Origin: Geothrix sp.
GTDB lineage: Bacteria; Acidobacteriota; Holophagae; Holophagales; Holophagaceae
DNA: 64,000 bases
Assembly: GCA_030681515.1 (NCBI GenBank)
Contig: JAUXSE010000028.1
Span: 62,001-126,000 of the forward strand
Reading direction: 5' to 3'
In this document: positions 1 to 8,886 of the stretch, piece by piece
Layout of the letters: each line of letters opens with the position of its first letter
Numbering within the stretch: position 1 is the first letter of the stretch
Position numbers and translations under genes: made by a program
The notes under the pieces: model-generated
Databases searched by the model: none
What the model was told of the DNA's origin: nothing
The model's input: the letters and a program-made list of their open reading frames with translations, nothing else

Positions 1-2225
1 AGCACGCCGCGGTTCTGGGTGCAGACCTCGCCCCACAGCTCCTCGCCCTTTTCGCCGGTGCGTTCGCCCGCGATGAAGAAGGCGGGCTCGTAATCCCATT
101 CGCCCTTCAGCATCTTCAGCACATGGGGCGTGCCCATGGGTTCCAGCTCGCCGTTCTCTTCGTTGCCCACCAGCAGCAGGTTCACGGGGGGGTAGGGCGC
201 GCCCTTCCTGAGCGTGTCCTTCATCCACACCAGGTAGGTGGAGACCACGGTCTTCATATCCGCGGCGCCCCGCCCATACAGGTAGTCGCCCTGGATCCTC
301 GGCTCGAACTGGCTGTCGTCGGGATCGGGCTCCACCACGTCGAAGTGGCCGCAAAGCATGGCCGGGGCCCGCTCGCCGCCCGGGAAATGGGCCAGCACGG
401 CAGGGAAGGGGCCCTGATCGAAGCTGCGCACGGGCACGCCGTGGTTGCGCAGGTAGTCGTAGACGAAGGTGGCGGCGCGGTGGACTTCCGGCAGCCGCTC
501 CTCGGGGCAGGCGGTGACGCTGGGGATGCGCACCAGGCGCTGGGACAGGGCCAGGATCTCGGCGGTCTTGTCGGGGTATTCCGCATCCACCAGGGACTCG
601 GGCCGCGGCTGGAAGCGCACGGGGGCCTGGGGATCCAGATGCACCTCGTCCCGGGCGCGCTCCAGGAAGTCCCGGAGCTTGCCCTCTTCCAGGCCCAGAT
701 CGGCCAGGTGGGCGGTGATGGTTTCCACGTCATCCAGTACCTGGCTCTTTCGGGCCTCGGCCAGTTCCACCAGCAGTGATGGCGGCACGATCTCCGAGGT
801 GCCCAGTTTCGCCTTCAGCCGCTGGCGGATCTTTTCAGCGGTGCTGGGGGCGCCCGCGGCCAGGTCGCGCAGGGGCTGGAGGTCGTCCCAGAAACCGAGG
901 GCTTCGGCGAGGGGGCGCAGCTCCTGCAGCGTCCACTCGAGGAAGGCGCCCAGGGCCACGGGCTTGGCGGTGAGCGGATCCTCGATGACGGCGCGCAGCC
1001 CTTCCCGGGCGGCCAGGTCCTCGTTGCGGCGGGCGCGATGGATGTCCTCGGCGTCGTAGCGGAAGCCCCGGGCGAAGCCGGGATCGGCGTAGAAGCGCAG
1101 CAGGAGCAGGTGTTTCAGCGTGAGGTTGGCCACGTCCAGGGCCAGGTCATGCCCGGGATCATCCGTGCGCACCTCCACGCGGGCCATGGGCAGGTCAATG
1201 CGGGCGAAGAGGTTCTGGCGCTCGATCTGCGCGGCCATGTCCTCGACATTCCGGGTCTCCCCGGCGGCGAAGAGGCCCCGGGCGTAGATATCGTGCAGCT
1301 GATCGCTGGTGACCTGGATGAGGCGTTCCACGGGCTCGGCCTGGGAGCGGGCGCGCACGGGGATCCAGTTGTTGTTGCCGAAGCGCACGCCGCGGCGCAC
1401 CAGATCGTAGGACAGGCGCAGGTAGTCGGCATGGCTGCGGTTCAGATCCGGCACGTCGAGGGCGGGCGGGTTCGGGAAGGTGAGGTTGCGCACGGATTCA
1501 TGGGGCGTGAGCCGCACGACGGGCTGGCCGTGCTCCTCCGAGGCCTGGAGCGGCGTGCTGGCGCTGGTGGCGATGAAAAGCGACGCGAAGGCGCGCATGA
1601 GGCGCGTGCCCGTGATGTAGACCTGGTTCTTGTAGTCGTCCAGATGGTGGTCGCCGCGCTCGGAGGCGGGCAGATGCATGAAGTCCCAGGCCAGCATGGG
1701 CTCGGGCAGGCTGAGGTTGGAGTGGGTGCCCGCCGTGGCCAGTTCGGTGCCGTACATCTCGACGCAGCGCTGGAGGTAGCGGCGCTTGGCCAGGTGCCAG
1801 GACTCGGGCACGGAATCGGGGCCGATCCCGGGGAGTACGAGCAGGTTGCCGTGCCAGTAGTGGAGCGGCTCTCCGAAGCTGCGTCCGGCTTTCGCCAGGG
1901 CGTTGATGAGGGCCGCCTCCAGCAGGCGCCCTTCGTACACCGCGCCCTTGGGCGTGTGGTAGGGCCGCGTGACCCACTCGATCATCCAGTGGAAGACTTC
2001 AAGCTGGTGGTACTCCTCCGTCCAGGGCGACAGCACCTTGGTGCGCAGGTGATCCACGAAGGACATGCGATCGGGTCCGGTGCCCACGGTGAGCAGCGGC
2101 CGGAACTGGGGATCCACCAGGTTCCATTCCAGTTCCAGCCCGCAGAGGCCGCCCGAGGGGCGGGTCTCCAGCGCCGTCTGCCGAGCCAGCTGGAACTTCT
2201 CGACAAAGGCATTCAGGTCGAACAC
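1..2225 (-). CDS. Glutamate-cysteine ligase-like / M20 peptidase fusion (3' end cut by window edge)
   Basis: An open frame runs from a GTG at 2225 off the left edge, giving 741 residues with no stop. Residues 1 to about 420 resemble the glutamate-cysteine ligase (GCS2-like carboxylate-amine ligase) fold, with an early GLELEWNLVD segment and a later GTHSNLSLPEP segment; this assignment is moderate. From about residue 555 it is clearly an M20 (ArgE/DapE-type) metallopeptidase: HFD at 627-629, GRGAADMK near 651-658 and NEENGE at 688-693 supply the expected zinc ligands and catalytic glutamate. The start overlaps the stop of the upstream aminotransferase by one base (TAGTG), so translation is probably coupled. 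A ligase joined to a peptidase is unusual; the substrate is unknown. The missing end should hold the remaining M20 ligand. Confidence 0.85.
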   Translation of the reverse strand, partial: MFDLNAFVEKFQLARQTALETRPSGGLCGLELEWNLVDPQFRPLLTVGTGPDRMSFVDHLRTKVLSPWTEEYHQLEVFHWMIEWVTRPYHTPKGAVYEGRLLEAALINALAKAGRSFGEPLHYWHGNLLVLPGIGPDSVPESWHLAKRRYLQRCVEMYGTELATAGTHSNLSLPEPMLAWDFMHLPASERGDHHLDDYKNQVYITGTRLMRAFASLFIATSASTPLQASEEHGQPVVRLTPHESVRNLTFPNPPALDVPDLNRSHADYLRLSYDLVRRGVRFGNNNWIPVRARSQAEPVERLIQVTSDQLHDIYARGLFAAGETRNVEDMAAQIERQNLFARIDLPMARVEVRTDDPGHDLALDVANLTLKHLLLLRFYADPGFARGFRYDAEDIHRARRNEDLAAREGLRAVIEDPLTAKPVALGAFLEWTLQELRPLAEALGFWDDLQPLRDLAAGAPSTAEKIRQRLKAKLGTSEIVPPSLLVELAEARKSQVLDDVETITAHLADLGLEEGKLRDFLERARDEVHLDPQAPVRFQPRPESLVDAEYPDKTAEILALSQRLVRIPSVTACPEERLPEVHRAATFVYDYLRNHGVPVRSFDQGPFPAVLAHFPGGERAPAMLCGHFDVVEPDPDDSQFEPRIQGDYLYGRGAADMKTVVSTYLVWMKDTLRKGAPYPPVNLLLVGNEENGELEPMGTPHVLKMLKGEWDYEPAFFIAGERTGEKGEELWGEVCTQNRGV

Positions 2226-3535
2226 TAGCCCTCCAGGCTCTTGAGGGCCTCGACCAGCCGCTCGGCGGCGCCCTGGGTGCGTTCGGGGGGGGTGGCGTAG
2301 GAGAAGCGGAGCCACTCGGCGCCGTAGGGGCTGAAGAAGGCGCCGGGCACCACGGCCACGCCGTGGTTCTCGGCGAGGTGCTGGCCCAGGGGCTCGGTAT
2401 CGGCCCAGCCCTTGGCCTTCAGCGCATCGGCGACGTGGATGAAGGCGTAGTAGCCCTGGCCGATGATGTGGGTGAGGCCCTGGGCTTTCAGGAACTCCCG
2501 CAGCCAGGCCCGGCTGGCGCGGGTGGGGCCCGTGATGGGCGCGGCGGCGGCCTGGAAGCCCTGCTCGTAGGCGGCCATGGCCACGGCCAGACTGAAGAAG
2601 GAGGGGATCACCGTGTGCGAAGCCTGGGCCACGATGGTCTTGGCGACTTCGGCATCCGCCAGCAGGTGGCCGTTGCGGATGTTGGAGCCGCCCAGGCTCT
2701 TGGTGATGCCGTCCAGCACCATGAGGCGCTTGCGCAGGACCGGATCAAAGGCCCGCAGCAGCGCGTTCACGTCGTAGGGTTCGCCATCGCCCACGGCATG
2801 GTACATCCAGTCGAAGAGCACGAAGGCCACGCCGGCCTCCAGGGCGGCCCGGGCCAGGACGATCTGGCGCTCCAGCGTGAGCGTCTGGCCCGTGGGATTG
2901 TCCGGGCTGGTGATGACGAGGCCCGCCACCTTGCGCCCCGATTTGGCTGCTTCGCTGACGCAGGCGCGGAGGCCCTCTTCCGAATAGGCCCAGCCCTCCT
3001 CGGCGCGGCCCGGGGCCCACATCACATTGGCGCCGATGCCGTACGGGCCCCAGTTGTAGCTGATCCAGGGCATGCGGCTCACTACGATCACATCGCCCTG
3101 GCGGCCATGGCCGAGGGCCAGCATGGCCTGGTAGGCCTTCTGCAGGCCATCGCGGCCGCCCTGGGTGCCGATGACATTGGCCGCGCCCCAGCCCGTGTCC
3201 GGCGCCAGCTTCCAGTAGGTCTCGGCCACGATCCTGCGGTAGGCCTCGGTGCCGAAGGGCATGTCGTAGGCGGTGCCGTGCTGCTTCTGCAGCTCGAAGG
3301 CGCGGTCCAGCAGGGCCTCGGGCACGCCCGGCAGCGAGGCGCCGCCATCGCCCTGGCTGGCGTCGAAGACCGGCACGCCGGGCTGTTTCTCCTGGAACAC
3401 CTTCAGCGACTTGTTGATGAGGAACATGCGCGAAGCGGGGATCGGCAGGAGCCGTCCCAGGTGATCGCCCACGGGGACGAGGTTCGCCTCGGGCACGGCG
3501 AAGGCGGGGGTCTCGGGGGAGAGCAGACTTGACAC
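2225..3535 (-). CDS. PLP-dependent aminotransferase, class I/II (fold type I)
   Basis: This 436-residue protein has the fold-type-I signature: PDNPTG at 211-216, an FDWMYH segment at 241-246 and the Schiff-base lysine K279 in DGITKSLGGSN. I chose the GTG at 3535 because GGAGGA lies just upstream; a GTG at 3565 would add ten residues without a better ribosome site. The stop overlaps the GTG start of the ligase-M20 fusion, so the two form one operon and probably serve one pathway acting on an amino or keto acid. The exact substrate cannot be read from the sequence. Confidence 0.92.
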   Translation of the reverse strand: MSSLLSPETPAFAVPEANLVPVGDHLGRLLPIPASRMFLINKSLKVFQEKQPGVPVFDASQGDGGASLPGVPEALLDRAFELQKQHGTAYDMPFGTEAYRRIVAETYWKLAPDTGWGAANVIGTQGGRDGLQKAYQAMLALGHGRQGDVIVVSRMPWISYNWGPYGIGANVMWAPGRAEEGWAYSEEGLRACVSEAAKSGRKVAGLVITSPDNPTGQTLTLERQIVLARAALEAGVAFVLFDWMYHAVGDGEPYDVNALLRAFDPVLRKRLMVLDGITKSLGGSNIRNGHLLADAEVAKTIVAQASHTVIPSFFSLAVAMAAYEQGFQAAAAPITGPTRASRAWLREFLKAQGLTHIIGQGYYAFIHVADALKAKGWADTEPLGQHLAENHGVAVVPGAFFSPYGAEWLRFSYATPPERTQGAAERLVEALKSLEG

Positions 3536-3700
3536 GGTTCCTCCCGATAAGGAAATGTCGCCCACCGCTTAGAGTTGGGACGACAAGGCTCCAACCCAGA
3601 TTAGCATTCGGGACTGTCGGCTCAATTTACAATCATTGATGAATGGCTCATGACGATGATTGCCATCGCGCGCCGAGGCGGGAACCCTGCCCCGATCGTT
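3536..3700. other. Intergenic spacer upstream of the aminotransferase
   Basis: This short AT-richer gap separates the stop of the Ig-domain lipoprotein gene from the aminotransferase start. It should carry the aminotransferase promoter on the minus strand. A weak inverted repeat (CAATCAT at 3630-3636 and ATGATTG at 3656-3662) is visible. I see no convincing gene. Confidence 0.4.
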
Positions 3701-5659
3701 CTATCGGTACACGCGCGCCCAGAGGCCCGCCGCCAATGGGGTATCGGCCTGCTCGAACCACACCACAACGGCCCCGCCATCGGCATTGGCGGAAATCTTG
3801 GGCTGATGCCCTGAGCCAGTCAAGACATAGGCGGCGGCGTTGCTCATGAAGTTGACCGGTGGAGCCCACACGCCTGTCGCGGTGCTGAAATGCGCACCCC
3901 ACACTTCGTAACGACTGCCGTTGCCGACGACATGCTGACGCCAAACCGCAATGGCATTGCCCTTGGCATCAACAGCCACCTGAGGGGCCGCGCCACGCGG
4001 CGCCGTGGGGGGCTGAACCGCCATCGGGCCGCTCCATGTCCCCGTGGCCGCGACAAAGCGATTGGCCAGCACGCCCAGGCTGGCGCCGCCAGCATCTCCT
4101 TCGTTCCACACCACCATCGTATTGCCATTGTCATCGGCGGCCACTTGGGGTTCATAGGCTGATTTGGTTCCGTCGTTGAGCATGAAGGGCGCGCTCCAGG
4201 CCTTGCTGATGGCATCGAGTTGGGTGGCGAAAACGGTTGGGCGATTGCCCACATTCTGCTGCCACACGGCGATCGCGTTGCCGTTGGCATCGGCAGCCAC
4301 CCGAATCGGCAATACCGAATCGGCATCTGCGGATATCTTCACCGGAGTGCTCCAACCGGTACCGGCACTGAGACTGGCCCACAAAGAACTCATGTAGCGT
4401 CCACTCGCAGCCGGTTCGAGCCAGGTCATCACCACCTGGCCATTCGCCGCAACGGCGACTTGCGGCGAGTTGCTTGGACTGTTGCCTACGGTCATCGCCG
4501 CGCTCCAGACGCCCGCCGAGTCGGAGCGTGCAGCCCACACGCGATGATTGGTATCTGGAAGCGTGAAAACCACCGTTGTCGCGCCGTCCGGAGCCAGCGC
4601 AACCTGCGGACCATAGGCACGGCCAAAAACAACATCCCCATCAAGCCTTTGCGGGACCGCCCACGCACCACCGAACCGATTGGCGATGATCTGGTTGCCA
4701 CCGCCACTGACAGCTGTGGTCTGGGAGAATGTCGCCACGGCCGTGCCGCCCGGTGTCATCGCGATCTGTGGCTGGATGGCGTTGCCAATCGGGCCGTCAA
4801 TCGGTGCCGCCGTACTCCACGAGCCACCTGCTGCATAGCGGCGGGCCAACACCGCGTTGCGTGGGTCGGGAAGGATCTCCCGCCACACGCTGATCGCGTT
4901 CCCCGCCGAATCAATCACGACCTGTGGATCGCTGGGCAGGCTATTGCTCGGGTCGTTGGCAAAATTGATGCGCACGGCATCGCTCCAGGTTTTGCCAACC
5001 GCCATCACCGTCAACAGCGCCGCTGTGCTGCTCATCGTGCCGGCTGGGTTATGGATATCAACGGCAAACGATGCGCCATTATCGCCGATGACGGTTCCGG
5101 GGATGGTGTAGCTGGGATTTGTCGCACCCGCGATGACGGTGCCGTTGCGTTTCCATTGAAAGCTGACCGGTGCCGTGCCGCCGCTGATCACCACTGAAAA
5201 AGTGGCCGGGGCATTGGCGATGACGGTGACATTGGCTGGCTGAGTGGCAATGGCAGGCGCGAGGGGCGTGACGGTAAGCAGCGCGTTGCTGCTGACCACA
5301 CTGCCAACCGCGTTGGACACGCGCACCGATACCTGACTGGCGTTGAACCCGTATGGCGCGACCAGCGTCAGGGCTGGACTCTTGGCGCCCGCCACCCCTG
5401 CAGCGTCCACCAAATCCAGGCCATCGCGTCGCCATTGGTACGCCAGTGGCGCGTCGCCGGTTGCGGTCACATTAAAGTTGGCACTGGACCCATCTGCAAC
5501 CACGACGGCGCTGGGTTGGGCCGCAATGGCCGGCGGCACTGCTGGCACCGGGGCCGGTGCACCACCACCGCCACCGCCGCCGCAGGCCGATAGCAAGCCG
5601 ATGATGAGAACCAAGGCAACGCCGAGGGGCTTGCGGAACATCTCACGCTGCTGGTTCAT
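3701..5659 (-). CDS. Secreted lipoprotein with two Ig-like domains and propeller-like repeats
   Basis: The 652-residue product starts at the ATG at 5659, which has AGGAGG upstream; the longer open frame to 5800 is unlikely. Residues 1-25 form a lipoprotein signal peptide ending in the lipobox LLSAC, followed by a run of glycines. Two Ig-like domains follow (about 45-140 and 140-230), each ending in an LLTV strand. The rest is built of degenerate repeats of the type PQVAVDAKGNAIAVWRQ, spaced as in a beta-propeller of sugar- or surface-binding proteins. No catalytic motif is visible. It lies just downstream of a second large lipoprotein gene. Base composition is less GC-rich than neighbours, so acquisition by transfer is possible. 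Likely role: cell-surface binding or adhesion. Confidence 0.85.
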   Translation of the reverse strand: MNQQREMFRKPLGVALVLIIGLLSACGGGGGGGAPAPVPAVPPAIAAQPSAVVVADGSSANFNVTATGDAPLAYQWRRDGLDLVDAAGVAGAKSPALTLVAPYGFNASQVSVRVSNAVGSVVSSNALLTVTPLAPAIATQPANVTVIANAPATFSVVISGGTAPVSFQWKRNGTVIAGATNPSYTIPGTVIGDNGASFAVDIHNPAGTMSSTAALLTVMAVGKTWSDAVRINFANDPSNSLPSDPQVVIDSAGNAISVWREILPDPRNAVLARRYAAGGSWSTAAPIDGPIGNAIQPQIAMTPGGTAVATFSQTTAVSGGGNQIIANRFGGAWAVPQRLDGDVVFGRAYGPQVALAPDGATTVVFTLPDTNHRVWAARSDSAGVWSAAMTVGNSPSNSPQVAVAANGQVVMTWLEPAASGRYMSSLWASLSAGTGWSTPVKISADADSVLPIRVAADANGNAIAVWQQNVGNRPTVFATQLDAISKAWSAPFMLNDGTKSAYEPQVAADDNGNTMVVWNEGDAGGASLGVLANRFVAATGTWSGPMAVQPPTAPRGAAPQVAVDAKGNAIAVWRQHVVGNGSRYEVWGAHFSTATGVWAPPVNFMSNAAAYVLTGSGHQPKISANADGGAVVVWFEQADTPLAAGLWARVYR

Positions 5660-5796
5660 GCAACCTCCTGGAATGGGCTTGAGAACTTGGTTCATCGCTT
5701 CAGTCCGCCACCGGGTGTTCCAGAATCGCGAAGAGGACCCCGCCGGTGGGGGCTGTGCCGGTTCGGCCGGAGCACCTACGAAGGCTGAGCCACGGT

Positions 5797-8673
5797 TCAC
5801 TGAATCGTGCCGGTAGTGGTGATGGACCAGGGAAATACCCCCGCCGCCACAGTGCCGATGATGGTGAGCGCCCCGGTGCTGGGGTTGATGCTGTAGGCCC
5901 AGACATCCTTGGAACTGTTATTCGCCACGTAAGCGAACTGGCCAGAGGGCTCGATGGTGACGGCAATGGGATCCGTCCCAGCCGCCTGATTGCCAAGGCT
6001 GGTAAGCGCGCCAGTGCTTGGGTTGATGCTGTAGGCCAAAACGTTGTTGGAGGAAAAATCAGCCACGTATACGAACTTGCCGGAGGGGTCTACCGTGATG
6101 GAACGAGGATAGATGCCCGCGGACACAACACCGACCGTGATGAGCGCCCCGGTACTGGCCTGGATGCGGTAGGCCGCGACAGTTTCAGAGCCGGCATTGG
6201 CTACGTAGGCGAACTGGCCGGAGGGGTCTACGGTGATGGAACCAGGATAGATGCCCGGCGCCACAACACCGACGAAAGTAAGCGCACCGGTATTGGCATT
6301 GATGCTGTAGGCCGAGACAGCATAGTCTACGTAACTCACAACATAGGCGAACCTGCCGGAAGGGTCGACGGTGACGGAGACGGGAGATGTCCCCGCTGCC
6401 ACGGGCCCACCGATGCTGGTGAGCGACCCGGTACTGGCATTGATGCGGTAGGCCCAGACGGTGTCGGAGACGTAGTTTGCCACATAGGCGAACCGGCCTG
6501 AGGGGTCCACGGTTATGGAATTGGCACCGTTGCCCGCCGCCACCTCACTGACGCCTGTGAGTGCCCCGGTGCTGGGATTGATGCTAAAGACCGAGACCGA
6601 ATTGGAACCGTAATTCGCCACATAGGCGAAATGGCCAGCGGGAGCGACAGTGACATCGCGGGAACCAATCCCCGCCGCCACGGCACCGGCACCGGTCAGT
6701 GAGCCGGTGCTTGGGTTGATGGTAAAGGCGGCAATAGAGGATCCACTCACAACGTAGGCAAACTTCGGTGTGTAGCTCACCGCCGCTGTGCCCTTGGTCA
6801 TGGCCATGGCGAAGTTGCCGCTGCGACCGGCCACCGTGCCTAGGGCGCTCAAGGCCCCGGTACTTGCGTTGATGCGATAGGACGAAACAGTGCCTGAGGT
6901 GATATTGACCACATACGTGAATTGACTGGAAGGATCGACGGTGATGGAACCGGGATTGGTGCCCGCCGGCACCGCTCCCACGCTGGTGAGTGCGCCAGTG
7001 GTGGGATTGATGCCGTAGGCCGAAACATCGTTAGACATGTAGTTTGCCACGTAGGCAAACTTGCCTGTCAAGTCGACCGTAACGGAAACGGGGCTGGTGC
7101 CGGCCGCCACGGCTGTACCGATGCTGGTCAACACTCCGGTGCTGGCATCGAGGCTGTAGGCTGAAACATTGTTGGAGCCAAAATTCGCCACATAGGCAAA
7201 CTTACCGGCAGGATCGAAGGTCACGGAACTGGGATTGCTGCCTGTCGCCACATCCGTGCCGACATGGGTCAGGACGCCGGTGCTGGCGTTGATGCTGTAG
7301 GCCCAGACGGTGTCGGAGCCGTAGTTTGCCACGTAGGCAAACTTGCCCGAGGGGTGGACGCTTACGGAATTGGGAGCATTTCCGGCTGCCACGGCCTCAC
7401 CGATGCTGGTCAAGATTCCGGTGCTGGGGTTGATGCTGAAGGCCGAGACATCATGGGATCCGTAATTGGCCACGTAGGCGAATCTACCGGCAGGGTCCAC
7501 CGTAACGGAATGGGGATTGGTCCCCGTCGCCACGGTTACATCGACGCCGGTCAGCGCGCCGGTGCTGGCATTGATGGAATAGGCCCAGACATCGTTGGAG
7601 GCAGCATTGGCCACGTAGGCGAATTTGCCGGAAGGATCAACCGTCACGGCATAGGGTTGGTTCCCCGCCAGCACATAACCGTTGTGGCGCAATTGACCCG
7701 TGCTCGCGTTCACCGTGTAACTGGAAACGGTGTTGTCGCCGTAATTAGCCACATAGGCAAAGCGCGGTACTGGGGTGTTGACGGTGAGGGTCAGCGTCGC
7801 CGTGGTGCTGCCCCCGCCGTTCGAGGCAGTCACCGTGTAGGCGGCAGAGGCCGCCAATGACGACGGGGTGCCAGTGATGACTCCGTTGACGGGATCCACT
7901 GCGAGGCCCGTGGGAAGGTCGGGGTCCACGGCATACAAGGCGACGGGGCCTCCGGAATGGGTGGGGGCGTTTTCGGCGATGGGGGTTCCCACCGTGTAGG
8001 TGGCCGTGGGGAAGGCGTAGGCGAGACCGCTGGGGGGTTGATCGTTCACCGAGATGGAGAGGGCTGCCGTGGTGCTGCCGCCGCTGTTCGTGGCGGTGAC
8101 CATGTAGGTGGCCGTGGACGCCGGAGTGGTGGGAATTCCAGATAGGGCCCCACTGACAGGATCCAAGGTGAGACCCAACGGCAGGGCCGGACTCACCCCG
8201 TAGGAAACGACCACGCCTCCGGCATGGGTGGGTGTGTTGGGTACGATGGCCATTCCCACGGGGTAGGTGGCGGAGGCGGTGCCGTAGAGCAGATTCGTCG
8301 GCGGGGCATCGTTCACGGTGAGGGAGAGGGCCGCCGTCGTGCTGCCGCCGCCGTTGGAGGCGGTGACGGTGTAGGTGGCTGAGGGCGCAAGGGCCGTCGG
8401 TGTACCGCCCAGGCTACCCGTGGTGGCATTCAAGGCCAGGCCCGCCGGTAGGGCGGGCGCAATGCCGTAGGCGGTGACGGCACCCCCACCATGGCTTGCC
8501 GTGTTGGCGATGATGGCGGTGCCTATGGTGTAGACCGCGGGGTTGGTGGTGTAGACGAGGGCGGAAGGGGGCGGCGTAGGCGTGGGCGTGGGGTTGGCCG
8601 ACCCACCGCCCCCACCCCCGCAGGCGAAAAGCAGGAGGGTGAGGGCTGGGCAGAGCAGGAAGGGGTATCGCAT
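5797..8673 (-). CDS. Secreted lipoprotein: three Ig-like (putative Ig) domains plus 14 YVTN-type propeller blades
   Basis: The product is 958 residues from the ATG at 8673, preceded by GAGGAG. It begins with a lipobox (LLLFAC) and a glycine run, then three roughly 90-residue Ig-like domains of the cadherin-like, bacterial putative-Ig kind. From about residue 300 come 14 copies of a 47-residue repeat with the pattern FAYVANYGSNTVSAYSIN..STGALT..GTNP.SVTVDPSG, typical of lactonase/YVTN beta-propellers. After blade seven the pattern is broken by about 20 unrelated residues before blade eight, consistent with two seven-bladed propellers. At DNA level this is a 141-bp tandem repeat. Function is probably surface ligand binding; no enzyme residues are evident. 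Confidence 0.88.
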   Translation of the reverse strand: MRYPFLLCPALTLLLFACGGGGGGSANPTPTPTPPPSALVYTTNPAVYTIGTAIIANTASHGGGAVTAYGIAPALPAGLALNATTGSLGGTPTALAPSATYTVTASNGGGSTTAALSLTVNDAPPTNLLYGTASATYPVGMAIVPNTPTHAGGVVVSYGVSPALPLGLTLDPVSGALSGIPTTPASTATYMVTATNSGGSTTAALSISVNDQPPSGLAYAFPTATYTVGTPIAENAPTHSGGPVALYAVDPDLPTGLAVDPVNGVITGTPSSLAASAAYTVTASNGGGSTTATLTLTVNTPVPRFAYVANYGDNTVSSYTVNASTGQLRHNGYVLAGNQPYAVTVDPSGKFAYVANAASNDVWAYSINASTGALTGVDVTVATGTNPHSVTVDPAGRFAYVANYGSHDVSAFSINPSTGILTSIGEAVAAGNAPNSVSVHPSGKFAYVANYGSDTVWAYSINASTGVLTHVGTDVATGSNPSSVTFDPAGKFAYVANFGSNNVSAYSLDASTGVLTSIGTAVAAGTSPVSVTVDLTGKFAYVANYMSNDVSAYGINPTTGALTSVGAVPAGTNPGSITVDPSSQFTYVVNITSGTVSSYRINASTGALSALGTVAGRSGNFAMAMTKGTAAVSYTPKFAYVVSGSSIAAFTINPSTGSLTGAGAVAAGIGSRDVTVAPAGHFAYVANYGSNSVSVFSINPSTGALTGVSEVAAGNGANSITVDPSGRFAYVANYVSDTVWAYRINASTGSLTSIGGPVAAGTSPVSVTVDPSGRFAYVVSYVDYAVSAYSINANTGALTFVGVVAPGIYPGSITVDPSGQFAYVANAGSETVAAYRIQASTGALITVGVVSAGIYPRSITVDPSGKFVYVADFSSNNVLAYSINPSTGALTSLGNQAAGTDPIAVTIEPSGQFAYVANNSSKDVWAYSINPSTGALTIIGTVAAGVFPWSITTTGTIQ
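5887..7770 (-). repeat. 141-bp tandem repeats encoding 14 propeller blades
   Basis: The repeat unit encodes 47 residues. Copies vary at roughly every third to fifth codon, so they are old enough to have diverged but similar enough to recombine. The pattern is interrupted once, near 6730-6830, between copies seven and eight counted from the N-terminus. Confidence 0.85.
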
Positions 8674-8886
8674 GGGGTTCTCCTCGAAGCGGGGACCTCG
8701 GCCCATTTTTAGGGCAAATGGAAAAGGCCAATGGGTCCGGTTCCGCCATAATCCACCTGGTCCGGAATGGTGTTTTTAAGGCATTACTGATTGATCGCAT
8801 CTCCCTCGATTCGCCGAGGCTTTCTTCCCGAGCCCATGAGCTTCGCGGGTGCAATCTGCCTGCTTCCGGGGCAAGATGATCTATCC

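Noticed and set aside
123-2228. Long plus-strand open frames rich in His, Gly, Gln and Val across the ligase-M20 gene
   Set aside because: They are the antisense reading of a GC-rich coding frame with clear M20 motifs. The same pattern occurs opposite most real genes here.
5887-7770. Mobile element or satellite suggested by the 141-bp tandem repeat
   Set aside because: The repeat keeps frame and encodes recognisable propeller blades, so it is a protein repeat.
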